Below are positions 27,612-37,228 of a stretch of DNA of 64,000 nt, in pieces. The notes under the pieces were generated by a model. That model worked only from the letters and a program-made list of their open reading frames with translations. It ran no database searches and was not told where the DNA came from. This stretch comes from Aurantibacter sp034110465 (GTDB lineage Bacteria > Bacteroidota > Bacteroidia > Flavobacteriales > Flavobacteriaceae). Position 1 is the first letter of the stretch. The number at the start of each line of letters is the position of its first letter. The position numbers and the translations under genes are program-made. The stretch lies in the NCBI GenBank assembly GCA_034110465.1, contig JAWUZD010000003.1:186001-250000 (forward strand). The letters are read 5' to 3'.

Positions 27612-27649
27612 AAAAAAAGGGATCACATTTCTGTGAACCCTTTTTTTTT
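27612..27649 (-). terminator. Terminator of the gldKLMN operon
   Basis: GGG-A-TCACA pairs with TGTGA-A-CCC (one A-A mismatch) with a 4 nt loop, flanked by seven A and nine T. It lies 16 nt after the gldN stop on the minus strand. Confidence 0.85.
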
Positions 27650-27664
27650 ATAGTTAAGCAATAA

Positions 27665-28561
27665 TTAAAATTGCCACATATCTAATTCGAAGTTTCTAAT
27701 CTTCTCTTTTATGCGTTCTGATTCTAATAATTGCATTAAAGAATTTTCTGGGATATACTCATTAATAGATCTATCTCCATAAACATTTTCTTCTTTGTAA
27801 GCTATACCATTAAAACGTCTAGAATTTAAGACATGATCAAAAGAAAAAGGCATTGCACTATTTTTAGTGTTATACGTTTTAGCTTCATGTAAAATATCTC
27901 TAACATCTGGATAGAATACCCAAAACAAAGGAATTGGATTTTTGTTTTCTTGATCTTCAGAGTTAATAAAGTTAACATCAGCAGCTGCTGGAGCCAAAGC
28001 AATTAATCTATACTTTAATTCACCTTGACGCTTGTCAAAATACCAAGTTCCCTTCATATGATATGCAGTAACATTAGCAGATTGAATTTCTGTCTTAGTA
28101 ATATACTCTGGATCAATATATCCATCTTGATTTAATTGATCGTAACCAACATCTAAAGTATCTATATCAACCATTTGCTGACCTAAATCTTTCATACTCT
28201 TCTTTCCTGTAAAGTAAGAATCAGTATAAATATTTTCGATTGTTCCGTTGGTAACATTTTTCATAAGAACATCAAACAAACTACGTCTATCACTACCAAT
28301 ATTATTAGTGTCTATAGGATAATATAGAGGAAAGTTTACACGTTCATCCAAAACTACCTTTTCCCAAACCATTCTTGAAAAAAGTATATCTCTATCCCCA
28401 ACATAACCATACTCTAAAGGATGATCGTTGTCTAATGCTTTTTGCTCTTCAGTTTTTACACCAATTTGATCTGGATTAGTCGCATTCAATAAGTTTGATT
28501 GCGCAATTCCAAAAGATGAAACTGAAACTAAAGCAGTTAATAATAATGATTTTAAATTCAT
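27665..28561 (-). CDS. gldN: Gliding motility / type IX secretion protein GldN
   Basis: The 298 aa periplasmic protein of the T9SS is paralogous to PorN of Porphyromonas and associates with the GldK ring at the outer membrane. A signal peptide (ending SSFGIAQ) precedes a mature part with the family's LEYGYVGDRDILFSRMVWE region and a C-terminal segment with RRFNGIAYKEENVYGDR. It is the last gene of gldKLMN, 48 nt after gldM and followed by a strong terminator. Gene order and length match other flavobacteria. Confidence 0.95.
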   Translation of the reverse strand: MNLKSLLLTALVSVSSFGIAQSNLLNATNPDQIGVKTEEQKALDNDHPLEYGYVGDRDILFSRMVWEKVVLDERVNFPLYYPIDTNNIGSDRRSLFDVLMKNVTNGTIENIYTDSYFTGKKSMKDLGQQMVDIDTLDVGYDQLNQDGYIDPEYITKTEIQSANVTAYHMKGTWYFDKRQGELKYRLIALAPAAADVNFINSEDQENKNPIPLFWVFYPDVRDILHEAKTYNTKNSAMPFSFDHVLNSRRFNGIAYKEENVYGDRSINEYIPENSLMQLLESERIKEKIRNFELDMWQF

Positions 28562-28609
28562 CTGTTTTGATTTTTTATAAATTAATAAGAATCAGATGGT
28601 TGATTTTTA

Positions 28610-30181
28610 TTAGTTAGTCAATTCTATAATTACTGGAGAAACACCTTTTAATTTAATGCTATTTCCTTTAATCTTAGCTTTAATATCAAAGAATTGTACC
28701 GTTGATCCTCTTTTTGCTTTTCTTAAAGCAGCTTTAGCAGTACCACTTAAACGTGTACCATTACAATTAATAGTAGCTTGTCCTGGCACTTTAAATTTAA
28801 AGCTAGTTACTTGTAAGTCCAAATCGAAAACAAAGTCAGGTAATAAAGCTCCTACTCTACCAATTTCAACATTACTTCTTGGTAATTTAGCAGTATCCAT
28901 TTGACCGTTAAAAGTTCCTGTAGGCTTAGGTATATCCTTAATACGGAATACTTGACTATCAGAAGCTTTAGAACCATCGTCTAAAGTAGCAGAAACATTA
29001 ATTTTAAGTTCTCTACCAGATCCTGGTGTTACTACATACTTTCCTTGACCTGTTGTTTTCTTTAATCCTGAACCTGAAGCAGATACTTTATTGTCTGGAA
29101 CACCAGCAAAAGAAATAGTCATTGGGTTTTGTAAACCTCTATAAACAACATTCATTTTATCAGCAGAAATTGTAGCAGAATTTGGTCTTGGTACAACAAC
29201 ATAGTTTCCAACAATTTTAATTGGTAATGGCTTACCATCTTCTAAGAAAGTAAATTCACCATCAATTTTTTGTTCTCCTACGTTACCAACATTAAAGTCT
29301 AAACGAGCAGCTCCTGTAGAATCAATAGCTTTAGATAAATCAATTTCTTGACCATTAACCATTAATTTAGTTGGAGTAACATCTGCATATTTACCTAAAA
29401 CAACTTTACCTTGAAATTTTTCACCTGCAAAAAATGCAGACTTATCAGCTAAAACAATAGCTTGATAGTTTTTTAAAGATACTGCTGAATCTAAAGTGTT
29501 TCCTAAAAACAAATTAAACATATTAGCTTCAGTTGTTTTAACATCATTCTGCATTGCAGTTAATTTTGTTATAGATGCAATAGCTGGAAAACCTTTAAAA
29601 TGATAGTCTAACCATAATTTGTTAGCACCATCTTTTGCTTTAATACTTTCGGTATTAAATTTTTTATCAAAATTTTCTAAAGCAATAGTATACTTAACAT
29701 CATTACCTACTACAGATTTAATGTCAGCTTTATACTTATTGATAGTTTCCATTACAGCTTGACCTTTTTTACTTAGCTTATCACCAGTAAACCATAGTTC
29801 ATCGATAAAATCACCTTTATCCATAGTATCAAAAGGAAGTTTCCCTGTATCTGGATCAATTTCAAATTCTCCACCTTTTAAAATCTCAGCTTTAACACTA
29901 GCGATATAAGTATCAAATTTTTTAGAAATCGTTGTAATTTGTTTTGCTTTATCAGCAGCTAAAGCAAATTCTTTTGGCTTCTCTTCTCCTTTAGACACTA
30001 ACGAAGCTAAGGTCTTAGAATTATTATCTGATATTAAAGCATTTGCATTTTCGAACTTTTCGTCCATTAATCCAAAAGCAGAAAGAACTTCTTTAGACAT
30101 ATTTAATGCTAACATTGCTATTAGAACTAAATACATTAAGCTTATCATTTTCTGTCTTGGGGTTTCTTTAGCACCTCCCAT
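28610..30181 (-). CDS. gldM: Gliding motility / type IX secretion motor protein GldM
   Basis: The 523 aa protein forms, with GldL, the proton-driven rotary motor of the T9SS and gliding machinery. A single transmembrane helix lies near the N-terminus (about 13-31, ISLMYLVLIAMLALNMSKE). The rest is a long periplasmic arm: a helical D1 region (about 35-220) followed by several beta domains that end at about 520. No cleavable signal is expected. It sits 46 nt after gldL. The identification is secure from the N-terminal helix sequence and operon position. Confidence 0.96.
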   Translation of the reverse strand: MGGAKETPRQKMISLMYLVLIAMLALNMSKEVLSAFGLMDEKFENANALISDNNSKTLASLVSKGEEKPKEFALAADKAKQITTISKKFDTYIASVKAEILKGGEFEIDPDTGKLPFDTMDKGDFIDELWFTGDKLSKKGQAVMETINKYKADIKSVVGNDVKYTIALENFDKKFNTESIKAKDGANKLWLDYHFKGFPAIASITKLTAMQNDVKTTEANMFNLFLGNTLDSAVSLKNYQAIVLADKSAFFAGEKFQGKVVLGKYADVTPTKLMVNGQEIDLSKAIDSTGAARLDFNVGNVGEQKIDGEFTFLEDGKPLPIKIVGNYVVVPRPNSATISADKMNVVYRGLQNPMTISFAGVPDNKVSASGSGLKKTTGQGKYVVTPGSGRELKINVSATLDDGSKASDSQVFRIKDIPKPTGTFNGQMDTAKLPRSNVEIGRVGALLPDFVFDLDLQVTSFKFKVPGQATINCNGTRLSGTAKAALRKAKRGSTVQFFDIKAKIKGNSIKLKGVSPVIIELTN

Positions 30182-30227
30182 AAAAATTAGTTTTTTTTAG
30201 TTAATAAATATTAAATTAGTAAACTAA

Positions 30228-30863
30228 TTATTTTTTGTTCATTGCTGTTAACATTCCACCATATACTCCATTTAAAGAAGATAAGTTAGATGCTAATGAT
30301 TGCATTTGTTCTTTTAATTTACCTGCGTTCTCAACAGTTTCAGCATTAATAGAAGCTTGCTTAGATGCAGATTCCATTTGTACTTTATATAAAGAATTTA
30401 AAGACTCCATTTGTGCAGCTGCAATAGACATTTCTTCACCATATTTTTTAGTTGCCGCCATAGAATCTACCGTTGGAGAGATTCCTTTAGCTGCTCCTTC
30501 AAAGTTTTTAATGCTATTACCTAAACTAGCCATTAACTCACCATCTATTTTAGCATCTTTTAATAAGTTGTCTAATTTTTTAGATAATAAACCTTCAGCA
30601 TCTTTTGGCTCTTCTTTTCCTTTTTTACCTAGCGTTTGTCCTCCTGCTAATTCTGGATATACTAGAGACCAATCTAATTCTCCTTCTTGTTTTTCGAATG
30701 CAGATGCGAAGAAAATTAATGCTTCAGCTCCTAAACCTACAATTAACATAAAAGATGCTCCTGGCCAGTGCATTAATTTAAATAATGCTCCTAATATTAC
30801 TACTGATGCTCCAATACCATAAAGGTAACCCATTGCTTTTTTGTACGTACTTACTTGTGCCAT
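30228..30863 (-). CDS. gldL: Gliding motility / type IX secretion motor protein GldL
   Basis: The 211 aa inner-membrane motor subunit has two transmembrane helices close together at about 11-30 and 35-56. Glu47 in the second helix (GLGAEALIFF) corresponds to the membrane Glu that is important for proton coupling in characterised GldL. The remaining 150 residues form a cytoplasmic helical domain rich in Ala, Lys and Glu. It follows gldK by 68 nt and precedes gldM. Confidence 0.96.
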   Translation of the reverse strand: MAQVSTYKKAMGYLYGIGASVVILGALFKLMHWPGASFMLIVGLGAEALIFFASAFEKQEGELDWSLVYPELAGGQTLGKKGKEEPKDAEGLLSKKLDNLLKDAKIDGELMASLGNSIKNFEGAAKGISPTVDSMAATKKYGEEMSIAAAQMESLNSLYKVQMESASKQASINAETVENAGKLKEQMQSLASNLSSLNGVYGGMLTAMNKK

Positions 30864-30931
30864 AATTTTTAAATTTTTAGTTGTTAAGTTAATTAATAGT
30901 TATTGTTTTAAATAGGTCTTTAATCTATTTA

Positions 30932-32272
30932 TTATTTATTTGAAGTTATGTCTGTCCCCATATAATCTTGAACTGTTCTAAAACCAATAAAACTTCTTGC
31001 AGAATCTGCATACTCATAATCTCTAGAACTTACCTGTAAGAAATAAGCAACATCTTTCCAAGAACCACCACGAACTACTTTACGTTGGTTACTTGCATCA
31101 TTAACATTTGGATTAATAGTAGATGCAAAATCGTAAGATGCAGGATCGTAAGATGAATTTACCCATTCAGAAACATTCCCAGCCATATTATATAAATTAA
31201 AATCATTAGGTTCAAACGCATCTGCTTCTACAGTATATAAAAAACCATCCGCAGCATAATCTCCTCTTAAAGGCTTAAAGTTAGCCATAAAACAACCTCT
31301 ATCGTTTTTAGCATAAGGTCCACCCCAAGGATACGTTGCAGCCTGAAGACCACCACGGGCAGCATATTCCCATTCTGCTTCATTAGGTAAACGGTAACGA
31401 CCTACAGCGTGTATTTTTTTTGTTTTTCTATAATCATTATGATATTTTGTTCTCCATTGGCAAAAAGCTTTTGCCTGAGTCCAAGAAATACCAACTACTG
31501 GATAATCTCCATAAGCGGCGTGCCAGAAATAATCATTATGCATTGGCTCATTATAAGAATATGCAAAATCACGAATCCAAGCTGTAGTATCAGGATAAAT
31601 CTGTACCTCTTCTCTAATCATAACATCTGATCGAGATAATTTCTTATCACGGGCTGCCTTCTCAATATCCATATAAGAATATTCAAAAACGAACTTTTTA
31701 ACATCCCAAGTACGTTGTCCGTTATAAGACTCCTCTAAAGGAATATACATTCCGTCCATAACCTCTGCATATAAAACATCTGGATACTCTGAAGTTTCAA
31801 AAATTAAATCTACATCGTAGTTTAACATTTTTTGATCGTTCCCATAGTTATCACGCATGTATTCTTGGTATGGTGTTAACTCTTCAGATTCATCTGAACC
31901 CTTATAAGCAAACTCACCAATATCGTCAGAACCTGGAGTTTTACCTTCCACATCAGCCATCTCAGCTAACTCAGTTCTAATGACAGAATCTCTAACATTT
32001 TCAATGAACTGGCTATACTCACTATTAGTGATTTCAGTTTCATCCATATAAAAAGCTCTAACAGTTACTGTTTTAGCTGGAGCATCTTGCACACCTGCTA
32101 AATCATCATCTGCTTTACCCATTATAAAAGAACCTCCTGGAACTAAAGTCATTCCGTAAGGCTTTTCTGGATGCCATTTTTTTCCTTTTACACCAACAAG
32201 TTGTCCTTTATCTCCTGAACTACAACTTACTAAAAATGCAAAAACTGCTGTTATTAATACAAACTTCTTCAT
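30932..32272 (-). CDS. gldK: Gliding motility / type IX secretion lipoprotein GldK
   Basis: The 446 aa lipoprotein has its lipidated Cys at about residue 17 (AFLVSC). It carries a formylglycine-generating-enzyme-like (FGE-sulfatase) fold, seen in GGSFIMGK near the start and RLPNEAEWEYAARGG, NMAGNVSEW and VVRGGSWKD later. In the T9SS it forms outer-membrane-associated rings with GldN and is not thought to act as an enzyme. A large insertion (about 100-230) interrupts the FGE fold, as in other GldK proteins. It is first of the four gld genes, downstream of topA and the arginase-fold gene. Confidence 0.96.
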   Translation of the reverse strand: MKKFVLITAVFAFLVSCSSGDKGQLVGVKGKKWHPEKPYGMTLVPGGSFIMGKADDDLAGVQDAPAKTVTVRAFYMDETEITNSEYSQFIENVRDSVIRTELAEMADVEGKTPGSDDIGEFAYKGSDESEELTPYQEYMRDNYGNDQKMLNYDVDLIFETSEYPDVLYAEVMDGMYIPLEESYNGQRTWDVKKFVFEYSYMDIEKAARDKKLSRSDVMIREEVQIYPDTTAWIRDFAYSYNEPMHNDYFWHAAYGDYPVVGISWTQAKAFCQWRTKYHNDYRKTKKIHAVGRYRLPNEAEWEYAARGGLQAATYPWGGPYAKNDRGCFMANFKPLRGDYAADGFLYTVEADAFEPNDFNLYNMAGNVSEWVNSSYDPASYDFASTINPNVNDASNQRKVVRGGSWKDVAYFLQVSSRDYEYADSARSFIGFRTVQDYMGTDITSNK

Positions 32273-32439
32273 AATTATATAAAAACTCTGAGGTTAAATT
32301 ATATGCTTCTCAAAAATTAAGAGCGTAAACATATTTAATTATTTATTTAAAAGCAACTTTTTATTAATATATTCTTCATTTAATCGATAAAATTAAACAT
32401 CATACCGAAAGATAACGTTTCTGTTAAAGAATTCTTAAT

Positions 32440-33603
32440 TTAAATGCTGTTTTTTTGAAATGCTTTATACCATCGCTCTGGAATAATGTTATTACAAGCG
32501 TCTTTATAATCTTGTAATGTACAAGGTAATAACGTGTGTTTTTTTAACTTATTGTTAACAGTTGATAAAAAAGGGATTTCTACCCACCAACGGTTTGTAA
32601 TTAAACTCTTATAAAAAATAAGCTCTTGATCTTCTACTAAAGTTATAAATTTTTGAAAATTTTGATCTTTTGAAAAATCATCATCCTTAACCCTTCCATT
32701 CAAGCCTTCTATAAAATACCACAACATTTGAGCTAATAACATAGATGTAGCAGAATCGTTAATTGACACTTTATAATTATAAATACCAAAAGAAGACAAC
32801 TTATTACTTATACCTGCATAACGTGCTATTGCACAAATTTCTTTCCCATCAAACCCATTAGGGGAAACTTGTTGAGACACACTAACTTCTGATGCTTTTA
32901 CAGCGTTTAAATCCACTGTTACTAAATTAGCATCTCGCATTACAGGTTCAACCAACCTTATATTATTAGAAACATCTCCTAATCTATAAGCTTCAAAATA
33001 CAACTTTTTAATAAGATCTATTTCTTCTTGAGAATTAAAGTAGGTTTGGTAACCTATAGCTGCATAATTAAATAAGTTATAAGGTTCTTCTAATATTATT
33101 TTCCCAACAAAACTTCTATCTGATATAGGCTTTGAGGCATCTCCAAGATCAAAATTAGAATCTACATTTACCACATTTACCATTGGCATCAAAGCATCAT
33201 AAGCTCTATAATTAGCGTAAGTTAAATCTTGACTTCCACCTAAAATAATAGGAATAATTTTTTTACCAATCAAAACACTTAAAGTCTCTTTTAAAGCAAA
33301 ATAAGTATCTTCTACGGTTTCCCCAGGTTTTAAATCACCCAAGTCTGCTATGGTTGTATTCCAGCTTCCAGGAAATAAATTATAAAAAGATTTTCTAACG
33401 TTCTCAAAATGTAAATCTGCATCTGGAATAGAACTATTTCGCTGCTCTAAAACACCAATTATAGCCACAGAAACACCATCTAAATTTGGCAAACCTGCTT
33501 TTTCCGAATGAATTCTAACCTTTGAACCAATAGCGTGCACAGACAAATCTTGAATAATCTCAAGAACTGCATTGGATATTGGTGATAAAAAACTAAAATT
33601 CAT
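32440..33603 (-). CDS. Arginase-fold protein with a degraded metal site
   Basis: The 387 aa protein is recognisable as ureohydrolase family (arginase, agmatinase, formimidoylglutamase) by PIILGGSQDLTYANY and VVNVDSNFDLGD. The binuclear manganese ligands are partly lost: the usual GGDH reads GGSQ, DAHxD reads DSNFD, and the third DxD reads DLN. Three of the six ligands are therefore changed, so it is probably not an active hydrolase. It lies 62 nt after topA and 167 nt before gldK on the same strand. A role linked to gliding or the T9SS is possible but unproven. Confidence 0.8.
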   Translation of the reverse strand: MNFSFLSPISNAVLEIIQDLSVHAIGSKVRIHSEKAGLPNLDGVSVAIIGVLEQRNSSIPDADLHFENVRKSFYNLFPGSWNTTIADLGDLKPGETVEDTYFALKETLSVLIGKKIIPIILGGSQDLTYANYRAYDALMPMVNVVNVDSNFDLGDASKPISDRSFVGKIILEEPYNLFNYAAIGYQTYFNSQEEIDLIKKLYFEAYRLGDVSNNIRLVEPVMRDANLVTVDLNAVKASEVSVSQQVSPNGFDGKEICAIARYAGISNKLSSFGIYNYKVSINDSATSMLLAQMLWYFIEGLNGRVKDDDFSKDQNFQKFITLVEDQELIFYKSLITNRWWVEIPFLSTVNNKLKKHTLLPCTLQDYKDACNNIIPERWYKAFQKNSI

Positions 33604-33665
33604 AAATTTAATTACTGCATTACATTAGCAAAATATATAAAAAAATCTTAATTATTTCTTTTTAG

Positions 33666-36194
33666 CTACTGTTTTTTCTTTGCTGCGGGCTTCTTAGCTA
33701 CAGCTTTCTTTTTAGCGGCAGGCTTCTTTTTTGTTGCTGCTTTCTTTTTAGGTGCATTTTTTTCGATAATACCTTGAACCTCTTCAAGTGTTAAGGCAGC
33801 TGCATCAACAGTTTTTGGTAGTTCAATTTTGGTTTTACCTTTTAGTATGTTGTGCCTTCCCCAACGTGCTTTTTCTACACGAATACCTTCTTCTTCCCAG
33901 TTATGAACAACTTTATCTATTTCTTTTTGAATTTTAGCATCTACTAATTCTTCAATATCTGAGTTAGACAATGTATCCCAATCGTATTTTTTATTCACAT
34001 TTATAAACAAATCATTCCATTTAATGAATGGTCCAAAACGTCCTTTTCCTTTGGTTACTCCATGACCTTTATAGTCGTAAATTGGCGCATCTGCTATTTC
34101 TTTTTCTTTTATCAATTCTATAGCATCATCCATTTCAAGATCTAATGGCTCTTGTCCTGGCGCTAAAGAGATAAACTTTTTGCCGTATTTAACATAAGGT
34201 CCAAATCGACCATTATTTACCTCAATAATTTCACCTCTATATTCTCCTAAAGTTTTTGGCAACTGAAATAAATCCATTGCTTCTTCAAAAGTTATCGTTG
34301 TTAATTGTTGATCTTTTCCTAAGCTGGCAAAAGTTGGTTTCTCCTCATCATCTACAGTTCCTTTTTGAACCATTGGTCCAAACTTCCCTAAACGCACACT
34401 AACTTGCTTTCCTGTTTTTGGATCTTCTCCTAAAATACGTTCTCCTGATTCACGATCTGCATTTTCACGAACATCTTCAACTACTGGATGAAACTTGTCG
34501 TAAAAAGATTTCATCATCTTTTTCCAATCTTGTTTTCCTTCAGCAATATCGTCAAACTGATCTTCAACTTTAGCCGTAAAATTATAATCTAATACGCTTT
34601 CAAAATGATTAACTAAAAAGTCTGTTACAATCATTCCAATATCTGTTGGCACTAATTTACCTTTATCAGAACCTACTTTTTCAGACAACAAATTATCTTT
34701 AACAGAACCTTCATCTAAAACTAATTGAGTATACTCGCGCTCTACTCCATCTATAGTTCCTTTTTCGACATAATTCCTATTCTGGATTGTGGAAATTGTT
34801 GGTGCATATGTAGATGGTCTACCTATACCTAATTCTTCTAATTTCTTAACTAAAGATGCTTCAGTATATCTATATGGCGCTCTAGAAAAACGCTCTGTTG
34901 CTGTAATATATTTATTCTGAAGTGCTTCTCCAACTTTCATTGCTGGCAACATACCTTCTTGCTCTACATCTTCATCGTCTGTACCTTCAAGATATACTTT
35001 TAAGAATCCTTCAAATTTAATAACCTCTCCATTAGCTGTAAAGGTTTCATTATGTGAATTTGCTTCAATTTTAACATTAGTACGTTCTAACTTAGCATCG
35101 CTCATTTGAGATGCAATAGCACGTTTCCAAATTAAATCGTACAATCTAGCTTGATCACGATCTATATCTACTGAATGTGTTTTAAAATCTGTTGGTCTAA
35201 TAGCTTCGTGAGCTTCTTGTGCGCCTTTAGATTTTCCTTTATAATTACGCTCTTGCGCGAACTCATTTCCGTAAGCAGAAATAATTTCTTTTTCAGCTCC
35301 TTTTCTTGCTTCATCGGATAAATTAACACTATCCGTTCTCATATATGTAATTAAACCGGCTTCGTACAAACGCTGAGCCATTGTCATGGTTTTACTTACC
35401 GAAAAATATAATTTTCTTGATGCTTCTTGTTGTAATGTTGATGTTGTAAATGGTGCTGCTGGCGATTTTTTTGCAGGCTTCTGCGTTAAATCTCCAATAT
35501 TAAATTTTGCATCTACATTTTTATTTAAAAAAGTTAACGCTTCTTTTTTACTTTTAAATGCTTTTGGCAATCTTGCTTTAAAGCTATAGTTGTCATTTGT
35601 AGTAAATTCTGCATCGACTTTATATGATGCTTCAGGATTAAATCCAATAATTTCACGCTCACGTTCTACTATTAAACGGACAGAAACAGACTGAACTCTT
35701 CCTGCAGACAAGCCACCTTTCACCTTTCTCCATAAAACCGGAGAAAGCTCGTAACCTACAATTCTATCTAAAACACGTCTTGCTTGCTGTGCATCAACTA
35801 AATCGTAATCTATATCTCTTGGGTTTTCTACTGCTTTTTGAATTGCTGATTTTGTAATTTCGTGAAAAACAATACGCTTTGTCTTTTCTTTATCTAACTC
35901 TAAAGATTCCGATAAGTGCCATGCAATAGCTTCTCCTTCTCGATCCTCATCACTTGCTAACCAAACCATATCAGCTTTTTTAGCTAAAGCCTTTAGTTTT
36001 TTAACCAATGCTTTTTTATCGGCAGAAACTTCATACGTTGGATCAAATGTATCCTCTACGTCTACACCTAAAACCTTTGATGGTAAATCTGCAATATGTC
36101 CAAAACTTGATTCGACTTTAAAGTCTTTACCAAGGAATTTTTCAATTGTTTTTGCTTTTGCAGGTGACTCAACTATTACTAAATTCTTCGCCAT
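33666..36194 (-). CDS. topA: DNA topoisomerase I
   Basis: The 842 aa type IA enzyme relaxes negative supercoils. The Toprim domain is at the N-terminus (VESPAKAKTIEKFLG) and the catalytic Tyr is residue 284 in GLITYMRTDS. Instead of Cys-type zinc fingers the C-terminal part has several copies of the RFGPF/Y topoisomerase C-terminal repeat (about 600-780). It ends with a highly basic Lys/Ala/Pro tail of about 30 residues resembling a histone-H1-like DNA-binding tail. The promoter box at 36214-36221 lies 20 nt upstream. Downstream are the arginase-fold gene and gldKLMN. Confidence 0.97.
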   Translation of the reverse strand: MAKNLVIVESPAKAKTIEKFLGKDFKVESSFGHIADLPSKVLGVDVEDTFDPTYEVSADKKALVKKLKALAKKADMVWLASDEDREGEAIAWHLSESLELDKEKTKRIVFHEITKSAIQKAVENPRDIDYDLVDAQQARRVLDRIVGYELSPVLWRKVKGGLSAGRVQSVSVRLIVEREREIIGFNPEASYKVDAEFTTNDNYSFKARLPKAFKSKKEALTFLNKNVDAKFNIGDLTQKPAKKSPAAPFTTSTLQQEASRKLYFSVSKTMTMAQRLYEAGLITYMRTDSVNLSDEARKGAEKEIISAYGNEFAQERNYKGKSKGAQEAHEAIRPTDFKTHSVDIDRDQARLYDLIWKRAIASQMSDAKLERTNVKIEANSHNETFTANGEVIKFEGFLKVYLEGTDDEDVEQEGMLPAMKVGEALQNKYITATERFSRAPYRYTEASLVKKLEELGIGRPSTYAPTISTIQNRNYVEKGTIDGVEREYTQLVLDEGSVKDNLLSEKVGSDKGKLVPTDIGMIVTDFLVNHFESVLDYNFTAKVEDQFDDIAEGKQDWKKMMKSFYDKFHPVVEDVRENADRESGERILGEDPKTGKQVSVRLGKFGPMVQKGTVDDEEKPTFASLGKDQQLTTITFEEAMDLFQLPKTLGEYRGEIIEVNNGRFGPYVKYGKKFISLAPGQEPLDLEMDDAIELIKEKEIADAPIYDYKGHGVTKGKGRFGPFIKWNDLFINVNKKYDWDTLSNSDIEELVDAKIQKEIDKVVHNWEEEGIRVEKARWGRHNILKGKTKIELPKTVDAAALTLEEVQGIIEKNAPKKKAATKKKPAAKKKAVAKKPAAKKKQ

Positions 36195-36213
36195 TTTTCA
36201 CTTTTTATGAGTG

Positions 36214-36221
36214 CAAAGGTA
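36214..36221 (-). promoter_or_regulatory. Bacteroidetes -7 box for topA
   Basis: On the minus strand this reads TACCTTTG, a perfect TAnnTTTG match, ending 19 nt before the topA start codon. Confidence 0.6.
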
Positions 36222-36277
36222 TATGAAAAAAAATATATCAACCTAATTTTAATTCCTATACCTTACATATAGTGTAT

Positions 36278-36306
36278 AAAAAAAGCCTTGAATTTCAAGG
36301 CTTTTT
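36278..36306 (-). terminator. Terminator of the membrane-protein gene
   Basis: AAAAAGCCTTGAA pairs with TTCAAGGCTTTTT, with an A/T run on each side. It lies 12 nt after the stop codon of the minus-strand gene and upstream of topA. Confidence 0.8.
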
Positions 36307-36318
36307 AATATTATTAAA

Positions 36319-37092
36319 TTATTCTTTTCCAATTCCATCGAGTGGTTCATTCTCTTTAAAACCAATAACTTCTTTGTAAACAAAATAAATTGGGTGATAA
36401 GCAAATTGAGCCGTTACTAAGATTCCAATACCACACATTAAAAAACCTACAAAAGATGATAATATTGATGCTACGATAACTAATCCAAACGTAATTAACC
36501 ATTTTTTAGTTCCAATACTAAAACTCAATTTCACAATCTCGCTTACAGACAACTCAGGATTAAAAGCAAAAAACAGTGTAAAAAATGACATTGGCACCAC
36601 AGCATAATAAAGAGGTAACACGCAAAGTAATAACGCTATAATACTAATTACTAATGAAGCCAACATTATAGATATAATATGTCCTAAATATTGCCCTTTT
36701 AGAAAGTAAAACAAATCTGCTGTTTTTACAGATTCATTATGATCCAAACGTTTTAGAACTCTAAAAAACCCAGCTTGAAGTGCTTGCGCTATAACACTAA
36801 TAACTAAAATACCAACAAAAAACAAAAGAAAAGAAACTACAGTAAAACCTGCAAACATTCCATTCATGACTTCTGGATCTAACTGTCCATTTTCAGACTC
36901 TATAACAGCCATTATTATTGGCACATACATGATAATAATAATTGGCAACACTATTACCATTGAAATTAGCTGAAGGATCAAACCATGTGTCCAACTTTTC
37001 TTAAACAACTCTATAGATTTACTAAAAATATCTCCAAAATCTAAAGTTGGATTCAAATTAATTTTTTCTTGTAACTTATTAAACAACATCAT
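36319..37092 (-). CDS. Multi-pass membrane protein of unknown function
   Basis: The 257 aa protein has about five or six hydrophobic helices (about 38-62, 85-110, 140-180, 190-220 and 220-235) after a soluble N-terminus beginning MMLFNKLQEKINLNP. This layout is like the glycerophosphodiester-phosphodiesterase membrane-domain or DUF975-like families, but I do not recognise a specific motif. Automatic annotation may call such proteins beta-carotene monooxygenase, and nothing here supports that. It is separated from topA by a terminator and has its own promoter box. Confidence 0.7.
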   Translation of the reverse strand: MMLFNKLQEKINLNPTLDFGDIFSKSIELFKKSWTHGLILQLISMVIVLPIIIIMYVPIIMAVIESENGQLDPEVMNGMFAGFTVVSFLLFFVGILVISVIAQALQAGFFRVLKRLDHNESVKTADLFYFLKGQYLGHIISIMLASLVISIIALLLCVLPLYYAVVPMSFFTLFFAFNPELSVSEIVKLSFSIGTKKWLITFGLVIVASILSSFVGFLMCGIGILVTAQFAYHPIYFVYKEVIGFKENEPLDGIGKE

Positions 37093-37118
37093 ATTTATAT
37101 TAATTAAGGTTAGTTACA

Positions 37119-37126
37119 CAAATGTA
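37119..37126 (-). promoter_or_regulatory. Bacteroidetes -7 box for the membrane-protein gene
   Basis: The minus strand reads TACATTTG (TAnnTTTG), ending 26 nt before the start codon at 37092. It is divergent from the miaB promoter. Confidence 0.5.
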
Positions 37127-37192
37127 ACTTATTTTTAAAAACTTTTAAGACTGCCACTTTGTCATAATAAACAAATAAATACTATCTTTGCA

Positions 37193-37200
37193 TACTTCTT
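37193..37200 (+). promoter_or_regulatory. Bacteroidetes -7 box for miaB
   Basis: TATCTTTG matches TAnnTTTG and ends 28 nt before the miaB ATG. Confidence 0.6.
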
Positions 37201-37228
37201 GAAATCAAGTTGAGCAGTTACAACTTAT

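Noticed and set aside
30235..30822. Long open frame of 195 codons on the plus strand opposite gldL
   Set aside because: It lies wholly within gldL, has skewed Ala/Ser/Ile content and no family-like motif. It is an antisense shadow.
32440..33603. Calling this gene a working formimidoylglutamase
   Set aside because: Three of six metal ligands are changed, and no other histidine-degradation gene is nearby.
36915..36935. TGGCAC motif as another sigma-54 site
   Set aside because: It lies inside the membrane-protein gene and lacks a GC at the right distance.
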